5,230 nucleotides of DNA from Sphingomonas sp. UBA1000 (GCA_002291855.1 DBAW01000220.1:1-5230); one strand, 5' to 3'. Positions 1 through 5,230 are shown, numbered from the stretch's first letter. Numbers and translations are program-made. Notes: a model not told the origin generated them from the sequence alone.

Positions 1-172
1 CGGCGGCGCGCATCTCGTCGGCGGCGCGCTCGGCCTGCACGGCGGCCTCGCCGACCGCCCGGCCCAGTTCGCGCGACAGCCGTGGATCGACCGCCTGTGC
101 GGTTGCCGGCGCGGCAATCCCCGCCGTCACGCCCAGGCCCGCCACGGCCAGCATCAGCACCCAGTTCTTCAT
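1..172 (-). CDS. Small exported protein of unknown function, N-terminal part only
   Basis: An open frame of 57 complete codons begins at the ATG at 172 and runs off the left edge of the window. It starts MKNWVLMLAVAGLGVT and continues through an Ala-rich stretch to a probable signal-peptidase I site, ATAQA|VDPR, near residue 27. This is a classical Sec signal peptide: a Lys at position 3, a hydrophobic core at about residues 4-20, and an AxA-type cleavage motif. The visible mature part (VDPRLSRELGRAVGEAAVQAERAADEM, written here as segments VDPRLSRELG and the following Ala/Glu/Arg-rich stretch) has the composition of an amphipathic helix. The only nearby upstream ATG (at 180) meets a stop after two codons, so 172 is the likely start. 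The upstream GGGATGATGG offers a modest ribosome-binding site. The gene lies 106 bp beyond the peptidase gene and behind a hairpin, so it may be transcribed separately. I do not recognise the family, and the rest of the protein is outside the window. The product is expected in the periplasm or outer envelope. Confidence 0.7.
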   Translation of the reverse strand, partial: MKNWVLMLAVAGLGVTAGIAAPATAQAVDPRLSRELGRAVGEAAVQAERAADEMRAA

Positions 173-240
173 CGCACCATCATCCCGGACAGCTGCCAGT
201 CGGGAATGGATTAGGCGCAGGCGGCTGACCCGGCGATGAA

Positions 241-271
241 CCGGGCCGGGCGGCAACAGCCCCCGGCCCGG
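241..271 (-). terminator. GC-rich hairpin, probable terminator of the peptidase operon
   Basis: A perfect 10-bp inverted repeat, CCGGGCCGGG (241-250) and CCCGGCCCGG (262-271), flanks an 11-nt loop. A further GGC/GCC pairing around AACA within the loop could extend the stem past one bulged base. The hairpin begins 7 bp after the stop codon of the prolyl oligopeptidase on the minus strand. Only a short TTC follows the stem in the transcript, with no U-tract, so this is not a textbook intrinsic terminator. GC-rich stems without strong U-tracts are common in high-GC Proteobacteria, and the stem could also protect the 3' end of the mRNA. Confidence 0.6.
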
Positions 272-278
272 CCGTGCC

Positions 279-2438
279 TCAGCGGACGGTCAGCCCCGTC
301 CAGCGGGCGATGAACGCCCATTGATCGGCGGTTTCGGCGATGATCTTGTCGGTCGGCTTGCCGGCGCCATGGCCGGCCCGCGTCTCGATGCGGATCAGAT
401 GCGGGCGCGGCCCGATCGCCGCTGCCTGCAGCGCCGACACATATTTGAAGCTGTGACCCGGCACGACGCGGTCGTCGGTGTCGGCGGTGGTGACGAGCAC
501 CGCCGGATAATCGGTGCCGCTGCGGACATTGTGATAGGGCGAATAGGTCAGCAGGTTGCGGAAATCCGCTTCCTTAGACGGATAGCCATAATCATCGACC
601 CAGTAGCGCCCGGCGGTGAACCGGTCGAACCGCAGCATGTCCATCACCCCCACTGCCGGCAGTGCGGCGGCGAACAGGTCTGGGCGCTGGTTGGTGACCG
701 CGCCGACCAGCAGCCCGCCATTGGACCCGCCCTGAATCGCCAGCTGGCCTTTGCCGGTCACGCCTTCGCGGATCAGGAACTCGCCGGCGGCGATGAAATC
801 GTCGAACACATTCTGCTTGTTGAGCAGCCGGCCGGCGTCGTGCCACGCCTTGCCATATTCGCCGCCGCCACGCAGGTTGACGAGCGCGAACGCCCCGCCC
901 TGTTCGATCCAGGCCAGCCGCCCGGCCGAAAAAGCCGGCGTGTTGCTGATGTTGAACCCGCCATAGCCATACATGAGCGTCGGGGCCGGCCCGGTCACAT
1001 CCTTGCGGCGGACGATGAACATCGGCACCTGCGTGCCGTCCTTCGACGTGAAGAAGCGCTGCTCGACCTTGAAATCATCGGGCTTGAACGTCAGGCGCGG
1101 CTGCGCCCAGACCTGCGCCATGTCCGACCGCGCATCATAGCGGAACACCGTCGTCGGCGTTGCAAAGCTGGTAAAGGCGAAGAAGGTTTCGGGATCGTCG
1201 GCCTTGCCGCCAAAGCCGGCGGCGGTGCCGATGCCGGGCAGCGCGACCTTGCCGATCAGCGTGCCATCGGGGCGGTAGCGCCGCACCTCGGTCTTGGCAT
1301 CGACCAGATAGGACGCGATCAGCACTCCGCCGATCACCGATGCGCCGCCCAGCGTCGCCTTGTCCTCGGGCACGATGTCGCGGGCCACCGGATTGGCCTC
1401 GGCAATGTCGAGCGCGACGATCTTCAGCCGCGGCGCGCCCTTGTTGGTCGTCCACAGGAACCGGCTGCCCTGATTGCCGACATAGTTCCAGCTATGCTCC
1501 AGCCCCTTGATCAGCGTGCGCGGCGCGGCATCGGGGCGCGACAGATCGACCAGCGTGATCTCGTAACGGTCATCGGTCCCCTCGGACGAGGTGATGATCA
1601 GCCATTTGCCGTCGTCGCTGACCTCGGCAATATGATTGAGGCGCGGCCGGTCGGGCGTGCGATAGACCAGCCGGTCGTCGGACTGGGGCGTGCCCAGCCG
1701 GTGGAAATAGACCTGCTGATTCTCGTTCAGCGCCTGGAATTTGCCGCCGTTCGCCGGCTGCGGAAAGCGCGAATAGAAAAAGCCCGAACCGTCCTTCGCC
1801 CAGTCGAGATTGGAAAACTTCACCCATTCGACGCTGTCGGGCAGATCCTTGCCGGTTTCGACGTCGAGCACGCGCACGGTGCGCCAGTCGGTGCCGCCGT
1901 CCTGCACCGCATAGACCAGATAGCGGCCATCGTCCGACGGCCGCCATTCGGCCAGCGCGGTCGCCCCGTCCTTGGCCCAGCCATTGGGATCGATCAGCAC
2001 CCGCGCCGGCCCGTCCAGCCGGTCGCGGACATTGAGCACCGCCTGATTCTGCAGCCCGTCATTGCGGGCATAGAAATAGCGTCCGCCACGCTTTACCGGC
2101 GGCGACACACGTTCATAGTTGAACAGCTCGGTCAGCCGCCGGGCAAAGGTCGCGCGCGCCGGCAACGTCGCCAGATAGGCATCGGTGACCTTGTTCTGCG
2201 CGGTCACCCAGTCGCGCACCCGCGCATCCTCGCGCACGTCATTTTCCAGCCAGCGATAGGGATCGGCGACCTTCACGCCGAACTGCTCCTCGACCAGCGG
2301 CTGCGCCTCGGTGCGGGGATAGGCGATCGGGGCGTCGGGCGTTGCGGCCTGAGCAGGAGAAGGGGCCGCCTGGGCAGAAGAAATCGTCATGGGGGCTGTC
2401 ATCACCGAGGCAAGGAGGAAATGGGTCAGAACACGCAT
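279..2438 (-). CDS. Secreted prolyl oligopeptidase (prolyl endopeptidase), peptidase family S9A
   Basis: This 719-residue serine peptidase should cleave after proline in short peptides. A Sec signal peptide (MRVLTHFLLASVM..., cleavage probably at SSAQA|APS after residue 24) places it in the periplasm or outside the cell. The S9 N-terminal segment begins near residue 39 and carries the family block FGVKVADPYRWLEN; the beta-propeller then runs to about residue 450. The C-terminal alpha/beta-hydrolase domain contains YGYGGF (490-495), LRGGGEYG, and the nucleophile motif GGSNGG with Ser572. The acid is in DTDDRVVP, by family pattern Asp655, and the base is His690 in RAGHGAGK. The Ser-Asp-His order and spacing match prolyl oligopeptidases, and the length is typical for exported bacterial members (about 690-720 residues). 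An AGGA site 7 nt upstream and the complete signal peptide support the start at 2438. The gene starts 9 bp after the RHH gene, suggesting co-transcription, and a hairpin follows its stop. No catalytic or structural motif is missing. Family assignment is firm; the exact substrate is not shown by the sequence. Confidence 0.96.
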   Translation of the reverse strand: MRVLTHFLLASVMTAPMTISSAQAAPSPAQAATPDAPIAYPRTEAQPLVEEQFGVKVADPYRWLENDVREDARVRDWVTAQNKVTDAYLATLPARATFARRLTELFNYERVSPPVKRGGRYFYARNDGLQNQAVLNVRDRLDGPARVLIDPNGWAKDGATALAEWRPSDDGRYLVYAVQDGGTDWRTVRVLDVETGKDLPDSVEWVKFSNLDWAKDGSGFFYSRFPQPANGGKFQALNENQQVYFHRLGTPQSDDRLVYRTPDRPRLNHIAEVSDDGKWLIITSSEGTDDRYEITLVDLSRPDAAPRTLIKGLEHSWNYVGNQGSRFLWTTNKGAPRLKIVALDIAEANPVARDIVPEDKATLGGASVIGGVLIASYLVDAKTEVRRYRPDGTLIGKVALPGIGTAAGFGGKADDPETFFAFTSFATPTTVFRYDARSDMAQVWAQPRLTFKPDDFKVEQRFFTSKDGTQVPMFIVRRKDVTGPAPTLMYGYGGFNISNTPAFSAGRLAWIEQGGAFALVNLRGGGEYGKAWHDAGRLLNKQNVFDDFIAAGEFLIREGVTGKGQLAIQGGSNGGLLVGAVTNQRPDLFAAALPAVGVMDMLRFDRFTAGRYWVDDYGYPSKEADFRNLLTYSPYHNVRSGTDYPAVLVTTADTDDRVVPGHSFKYVSALQAAAIGPRPHLIRIETRAGHGAGKPTDKIIAETADQWAFIARWTGLTVR

Positions 2439-2445
2439 AATGGGG

Positions 2446-2449
2446 TCCT
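2446..2449 (-). promoter_or_regulatory. Ribosome binding site of the prolyl oligopeptidase
   Basis: The minus strand reads CTAGGACCCCATTATG. The AGGA core is separated by 7 nt from the ATG at 2438 and overlaps the TAG stop codon of the preceding RHH gene (2450-2448). This supports the chosen start and indicates that ribosomes finishing the RHH gene end at the initiation site of the peptidase. Confidence 0.7.
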
Positions 2450-2717
2450 AGCTGGGCTGGGCGGGATTGATCTGGCCGGTCGCGTCGGGCGCGGCGGCCA
2501 GGGCCCGCTCAAAAAGCCAGACGCGGATCGCGCTGGCAAGATTGGGGGGATTGGCAGCGGCAATCCGCTGCGCGTCGATGCGCGCGACGAGCGCCGACAG
2601 CGGCAGGGCCGCCGCCGCCGCCGCCGCCTCGAGCGCAGTCCAGAAGACAGGCTCGAGGCTGATCGACGTCGGATGGCCGGCAATGGTGATCGATCGCTTG
2701 ACCGGTCCGGCGACCAT
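2448..2717 (-). CDS. Ribbon-helix-helix (RHH_4-type) domain protein
   Basis: This 89-residue protein, MVAGPVKRSITIAGHPTSIS followed by LEPVFWTALE, matches the pattern of the ribbon-helix-helix family I know as RHH_4. That family has a short beta strand KRS(I/V)T(I/L), then GH.TS(I/V)SLE..FW.AL, a first helix, a LSAL(V/I)..ID turn, and NLASAIRVW.LE near the end. All these elements are present (KRSITIAGHPTS at 7-18, SLEPVFW at 20-26, LSALVARID at 40-48, NLASAIRVWLFE at 59-70). RHH proteins usually bind DNA as dimers through the N-terminal strand, so a regulator is possible, but this family is mostly uncharacterised and the target is unknown. The open frame extends upstream into phaB, but the ATG at 2717, six codons before the conserved KRS, gives the family's usual size. 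It starts 7 bp after the phaB stop with no strong Shine-Dalgarno, which suggests translation by reinitiation. Seven consecutive alanines (31-37) lie at the start of the first helix. The C-terminal 15 residues look disordered. Confidence 0.87.
   Translation of the reverse strand: MVAGPVKRSITIAGHPTSISLEPVFWTALEAAAAAAALPLSALVARIDAQRIAAANPPNLASAIRVWLFERALAAAPDATGQINPAQPS
2608..2628. repeat. (GCC)7 trinucleotide run encoding poly-alanine
   Basis: Seven perfect GCC units occur in tandem on the plus strand. Inside the RHH gene they are read as six GCG codons and one GCC, giving Ala31-Ala37 at the start of the first helix. The run is a multiple of three in the coding frame, so unit gain or loss would lengthen or shorten the helix without a frameshift. 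Confidence 0.9.
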
Positions 2718-2724
2718 CGCCGGG

Positions 2725-3447
2725 TTAGTACATATGCTGGCCGCCATTGATCGACAGCGTCGATCCGGTGACGAAGCCCGCATCTTCGGAGCACAGAAAG
2801 GCGACGCCGCGCGCAATCTCATGCGCCTGACCCAGCCGCCCGACCGGGATCTTGGCGACGATCTTTTCCAGCACATCGGCCGGCACCGCAGCGACCATGT
2901 CGGTATCGATATAGCCGGGCGCGAGCGCATTGACCGTCACGCCCACCCGCGCGCCTTCCTGCGCCAGCGCCTTGGTAAAGCCGTGAATGCCCGATTTGGC
3001 GGCGGCATAGTTCACCTGACCATATTGGCCGCCCTGCCCGTTGATAGAGCCGATATTGACGATCCGGCCCCATTTACGGTCGCGCATGCCCGGAAACACC
3101 GCCTTCGCCATGTTGAAGCAGCCGCCCAGATTGATGCGGATCACCTCTTCCCACATCTCGAGCGTCATTTTCAGGATCGTGCCGTCGCGGGTGATGCCGG
3201 CATTGTTAACCAGCACATCGACCGGGCCGAGATCGGCGGCGACCTGCGCCACGCCGTCCTGACAGGCCTGATAGTCGCCAACGTCCCATTTATAGGCGCG
3301 GATGCCGGTGCGCTCGGTAAAGGCGCGGGCCTTTTCGTCATTGCCGGCATAGTTCGCGGCAACGGTCATTCCCTGATCCTTGAGCGCGAGGCTGATCGCC
3401 TCGCCAATGCCCCGCGTCCCGCCGGTTACGATCGCCACTCGCGCCAT
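2725..3447 (-). CDS. phaB: Acetoacetyl-CoA reductase (PhaB/PhbB), short-chain dehydrogenase
   Basis: The product should reduce acetoacetyl-CoA to (R)-3-hydroxybutyryl-CoA with NAD(P)H in the cytoplasm, the second step of polyhydroxybutyrate synthesis. It has 240 residues, close to the usual 240-246. The Rossmann cofactor motif TGGTRGIG is at residues 8-15 and NNAGIT at 81-86. The catalytic residues fit Asn106, Ser134, Tyr147 and Lys151 (NYAAAKSG). Features that separate PhaB from generic FabG-like reductases are ANYAGND (31-37), the NIGSINGQGGQYGQ stretch (131-144) and the C-terminus INGGQHMY. The start at 3447 immediately precedes the first beta strand (ARVAIVTGG) and has a GGGGAGAGGG purine tract upstream. 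A 55-bp gap separates it from hemH, and the RHH gene follows after 7 bp. No thiolase (phaA) or synthase (phaC) gene is in the window, so the biosynthetic partners must be elsewhere. A different 3-ketoacyl reductase role is possible but less likely given the PhaB signatures. Confidence 0.92.
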   Translation of the reverse strand: MARVAIVTGGTRGIGEAISLALKDQGMTVAANYAGNDEKARAFTERTGIRAYKWDVGDYQACQDGVAQVAADLGPVDVLVNNAGITRDGTILKMTLEMWEEVIRINLGGCFNMAKAVFPGMRDRKWGRIVNIGSINGQGGQYGQVNYAAAKSGIHGFTKALAQEGARVGVTVNALAPGYIDTDMVAAVPADVLEKIVAKIPVGRLGQAHEIARGVAFLCSEDAGFVTGSTLSINGGQHMY

Positions 3448-3452
3448 GTCGT

Positions 3453-3462
3453 CCCTCTCCCC
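3453..3462 (-). promoter_or_regulatory. Ribosome binding site of phaB
   Basis: The minus strand carries GGGGAGAGGG, ending 5 nt before the ATG at 3447. This purine-rich tract is the strongest Shine-Dalgarno-like sequence in the window and supports the phaB start. Confidence 0.6.
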
Positions 3463-3463
3463 G

Positions 3464-3487
3464 TTATCAAAGACTTGATTTGTGCAA
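3464..3487 (-). promoter_or_regulatory. Possible promoter/operator region of phaB
   Basis: The 55-bp gap between hemH and phaB holds an AT-richer patch in otherwise very GC-rich DNA. On the minus strand it reads TTGCAC (3487-3482), then AAATCAAGTCTTTGATAAC. TTGCAC resembles a -35 element and GATAAC a -10 element, but the spacing of about 13 nt is shorter than the usual 16-18, so the match is weak. A dyad, ATCAA-N4-TTGAT (3466-3479), lies in the same patch and could be an operator. No terminator-like hairpin separates hemH from phaB, so read-through from hemH remains possible. Confidence 0.3.
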
Positions 3488-3502
3488 GGCTTCCGGTCGG
3501 GA

Positions 3503-4507
3503 TTAGGCGGCGCTCACCCAGCCTTCAAGTTCACGCGCAAGTAAAGCGCGCAGGAAATCCATGCCGACCGCGCTGTCGTTGAGGCAGGGCAGATAGGCGA
3601 AATGCGTGCCGCCCGCTTCCGCGAAACTCTCGCGGCCGCGGATCGCCAGTTCCTCCAGCGTCTCGATACAGTCGACCGAAAATCCCGGCGCGATGACCGC
3701 GACCCGGCGCACCCCCTGTTCGGGCAGCGCCTCCAGCACCTCGTCGGTCGCCGGCTCCAGCCATTTGGCGCGGCCGAAGCGCGACTGGAACGACACCCGC
3801 ACCGGGCGGCCAAGCGCTTCCGACAGCAGCCGCGCGGTCTTCTGGCAATGGCAATGATAGGGATCGCCCAGATTGAGCGTGCGCAGCGGCATCCCGTGAA
3901 AGCTGGTGACGATCGCCTCCGGCTCGAAATCGAGCTTTGCCAGCCCGTCGAGCAGCGACTGTTTGAGCGCCGCGATATAGAGCGGATCGTCGTAATAAGG
4001 CGGCAGGGTGCGGATCGCCGGCTGCCAGCGCAGCCGCGCGAGTGCGGCGAACGCCTTGTCGTTCGCGGTCGCCGTGGTCGCGCCGCAATATTGCGGATAG
4101 AGCGGCGCGAACAGGATGCGCTCACAGCCCTGATCCTTGAGCGCGCGCAGCCGGTCCTCGATCGAGGGATTGCCGTAGCGCATCGCCCAGTCGACGATCA
4201 CGTCCGGGCCGAACGCGCCCGCCAGCCCGTCCGCCTGCCGCTTCGTCAGCGCGGCGAGCGGCGACCCGTCGGGCGTCCAGACCAGCTGATAGGCCTCGGC
4301 CGATTTCTGCGGCCGGGTGTTGAGGATGAAGCCGCGCAGGATGATCTGCCAGATCACCGGCGGAATCTCGACGACGCGCCGGTCCGACAGGAACTCGGCC
4401 AGATAACGGCGCACGGCCGGCACTGTCGGCGCGTCGGGCGTGCCGAGATTGATCAGCAGCACGCCCATGCGGCGGGGCGCGATCGGGGGATGGTCTGTCG
4501 GCCTCAT
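3503..4507 (-). CDS. hemH: Ferrochelatase (protoheme ferro-lyase), last step of heme synthesis
   Basis: This 334-residue enzyme inserts Fe2+ into protoporphyrin IX to make protoheme, acting in the cytoplasm or at the inner face of the membrane. The family blocks appear in order: VLLINLGTPDAP (16-27), RRYLAEFLSDRRVVE (33-47), YPQYCGATT (137-145), the catalytic SFHGMPLR with His204, GDPYHCHCQKTARLL (214-228), FQSRFGRAKWLEP (240-252), and the PGFSVDCIETLEE block (274-286) with the conserved acidic residue Glu282. The cysteines are at 128, 141, 219, 221, 280 and 308. The Cys219-x-Cys221 pair recalls the ferrochelatases from Caulobacter that carry a [2Fe-2S] cluster, but ligation here is an inference. 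The start at 4507 overlaps the stop of the upstream molybdoenzyme gene as ATGA, with GGAAGG just upstream. Met14 is an alternative start, but the HPPIAPRR segment before it resembles alphaproteobacterial homologues, so 4507 is preferred. The length is normal and no key residue is missing. Confidence 0.97.
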   Translation of the reverse strand: MRPTDHPPIAPRRMGVLLINLGTPDAPTVPAVRRYLAEFLSDRRVVEIPPVIWQIILRGFILNTRPQKSAEAYQLVWTPDGSPLAALTKRQADGLAGAFGPDVIVDWAMRYGNPSIEDRLRALKDQGCERILFAPLYPQYCGATTATANDKAFAALARLRWQPAIRTLPPYYDDPLYIAALKQSLLDGLAKLDFEPEAIVTSFHGMPLRTLNLGDPYHCHCQKTARLLSEALGRPVRVSFQSRFGRAKWLEPATDEVLEALPEQGVRRVAVIAPGFSVDCIETLEELAIRGRESFAEAGGTHFAYLPCLNDSAVGMDFLRALLARELEGWVSAA

Positions 4508-5230
4508 GCACCTTCCGTTCGGATTGGAAGAGTCCGATAGCGACGTCCGGTCGCCGCGAACAGGGCGTTTGCAATCGCAGGCGCAACGGGCGGCACCGCC
4601 AGCTCGCTGATCCCGCCCGGTTCCTCGTCGCTGTCGAGGATTTCGATGCTGATTTCGGGCGTGTCGGCCAGCCGGGGCAGGCTGAGATCGGCCAGCCGCT
4701 CTGCCGCCATGCGCCCGGCGGTGAACGCGGCCGCCGCCCCCAGCGCCTGCGCCATGCCGAACACCAATGCGCCTTCGACCTGCTGGCGCGCGATATCGGG
4801 GTTGATGATCCGCCCGGCATCGACAACCGCGCTCAGCCGGTCGACGCGCACGCGCCCGCCCTCGGCCCGCGCCTCGGCGATCACCGCGACATGGCTGCCA
4901 AATGCGCTGTGACAGGCCAGCCCCTGCCCGGTGCCGGCAGCGCCCCCCTGCCAGCCGGCAAGCGTCGCCGCCATCGCCAGGCAGCGGGCAAGGCGTGGCG
5001 ACGGGCCGAGCATGGCGGTGCGGAAGATCGACGGGTCCATGCCGGCAGCGCGCGCCAGTTCGTCGATGAAGCTTTCGGTAAAAAAACAGCCATAGCCATG
5101 CGCCGCGCCGCGCACATAGCCGATCGGATAGGCGGCTGGCGCGGTGTGATGGCGGATCTCGACATGCGGGATCGCATAGGGCGGGTCGCAGCCGGCAATG
5201 GCGAACCGGTCCGCGCCGCCCGCGACCAGC
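4504..5230 (-). CDS. Molybdopterin-dependent oxidoreductase large subunit (isoquinoline 1-oxidoreductase beta / aldehyde dehydrogenase type), C-terminal part
   Basis: The frame enters from the right edge and ends at TGA 4506-4504; 241 complete codons are visible, starting LVAGGADRFAIAG. The sequence fits the C-terminal molybdenum-cofactor-binding domain of the xanthine dehydrogenase superfamily, closest in style to the isoquinoline 1-oxidoreductase beta subunit. The visible blocks are YVRGAAHGYGCFFTESFIDE (38-57) with ELA and DP just after it, GTGQGLACHSAFGSHVAVIA, VDAGRIINPDIARQQVEGAL, FGMAQAL, PEISIEIL, and the active-site segment EPGGISELAVPPVAPAIANA, followed by ATGRRYRTLP at the end. The conserved active-site Glu is at visible residue 209. 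Such enzymes hydroxylate N-heterocycles or oxidise aldehydes, usually with a small [2Fe-2S] subunit and cytochromes, and are often exported. The substrate cannot be read from this fragment. An internal GTG at 5115 opens a shorter frame, but homology continues upstream, so the gene begins beyond the window. It overlaps hemH by 4 bp. Confidence 0.87.
   Translation of the reverse strand, partial: LVAGGADRFAIAGCDPPYAIPHVEIRHHTAPAAYPIGYVRGAAHGYGCFFTESFIDELARAAGMDPSIFRTAMLGPSPRLARCLAMAATLAGWQGGAAGTGQGLACHSAFGSHVAVIAEARAEGGRVRVDRLSAVVDAGRIINPDIARQQVEGALVFGMAQALGAAAAFTAGRMAAERLADLSLPRLADTPEISIEILDSDEEPGGISELAVPPVAPAIANALFAATGRRYRTLPIRTEGA

Noticed and set aside
199..217. Similarity of GTCGGGAATGGATTAGGCG here to GTCGGGATTAGGCG near 3496-3509
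   Set aside because: The shared words are short, need a gap to align, and one copy overlaps the hemH stop codon. There is no sign of a mobile or duplicated unit.
321..2750. 809-codon open frame on the plus strand, antisense to the prolyl oligopeptidase and RHH genes
   Set aside because: The translation is rich in Arg, Gly, Ala, Asp and Ile-Gln-Arg strings with no recognisable domain. Long antisense frames are expected opposite GC-rich genes with strong third-position bias, and the minus-strand gene carries full catalytic motifs.
2448..2930. Longer version of the RHH gene starting inside phaB (160 codons)
   Set aside because: The extra N-terminal part is an out-of-frame reading of phaB. RHH_4 proteins normally begin only a few residues before the KRS strand, which fits the ATG at 2717.
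3466..3479. FNR-type binding site upstream of phaB
   Set aside because: An FNR box is TTGAT-N4-ATCAA. Here the arms are in the opposite order (ATCAA-N4-TTGAT) on both strands, so it does not match.
2467..3582. 371-codon plus-strand frame across phaB and the RHH gene
   Set aside because: It is a codon-bias shadow of the minus-strand genes, with no domain pattern and no plausible ribosome-binding site. It also covers three features with strong minus-strand evidence.
3602..4540. 312-codon plus-strand frame antisense to hemH
   Set aside because: Arg-rich, low-complexity translation without motifs. hemH on the other strand is unmistakable.
1..5230. Defence system, prophage, insertion sequence, CRISPR array or RNA gene
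   Set aside because: I found no transposase, integrase, terminal inverted repeats, regularly spaced repeats, tRNA-like cloverleaf or rRNA sequence. The RHH protein could in principle be an antitoxin, but no toxin-like small gene is next to it.

Overview
The window is high-GC DNA (G/C strongly favoured at third codon positions) whose proteins look alphaproteobacterial, most likely from the Sphingomonadales: a secreted S9A prolyl oligopeptidase, a ferrochelatase with a CxC motif, a PhaB-type reductase followed by an RHH_4-type ribbon-helix-helix protein, and an isoquinoline 1-oxidoreductase-like molybdoenzyme. The taxonomic placement is an inference from protein style, not from a marker gene.

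All six genes lie on the minus strand, so transcription runs from high to low coordinates. In that order: the C-terminal part of a molybdopterin-dependent oxidoreductase large subunit (5230 to 4504, cut by the window edge); ferrochelatase hemH (4507-3503), whose start codon overlaps the previous stop in an ATGA arrangement; a 55-bp AT-richer gap with a possible promoter and a small dyad; acetoacetyl-CoA reductase phaB/phbB (3447-2725); an 89-residue ribbon-helix-helix protein (2717-2448) starting 7 bp after phaB; a signal-peptide-bearing prolyl oligopeptidase (2438-279) starting 9 bp after that; a GC-rich hairpin at 241-271 that probably ends the transcript; and the first 57 codons of a small exported protein (172 to 1, cut by the window edge).

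The spacing suggests two transcription units that may be joined: molybdoenzyme-hemH, and phaB-RHH-prolyl oligopeptidase. The genes do not form one obvious pathway. hemH completes protoheme synthesis, PhaB makes (R)-3-hydroxybutyryl-CoA for polyhydroxybutyrate, and the peptidase degrades short proline-containing peptides outside the cytoplasm. The short RHH protein is the only potential DNA-binding regulator here.

I see no mobile element, tRNA, rRNA, CRISPR array, phage gene or defence system. The window reads as ordinary chromosomal housekeeping and metabolic DNA. The points worth a second look are the RHH gene in the phaB operon, the ferrochelatase cysteine pattern, and the tight coupling of hemH to a molybdoenzyme.
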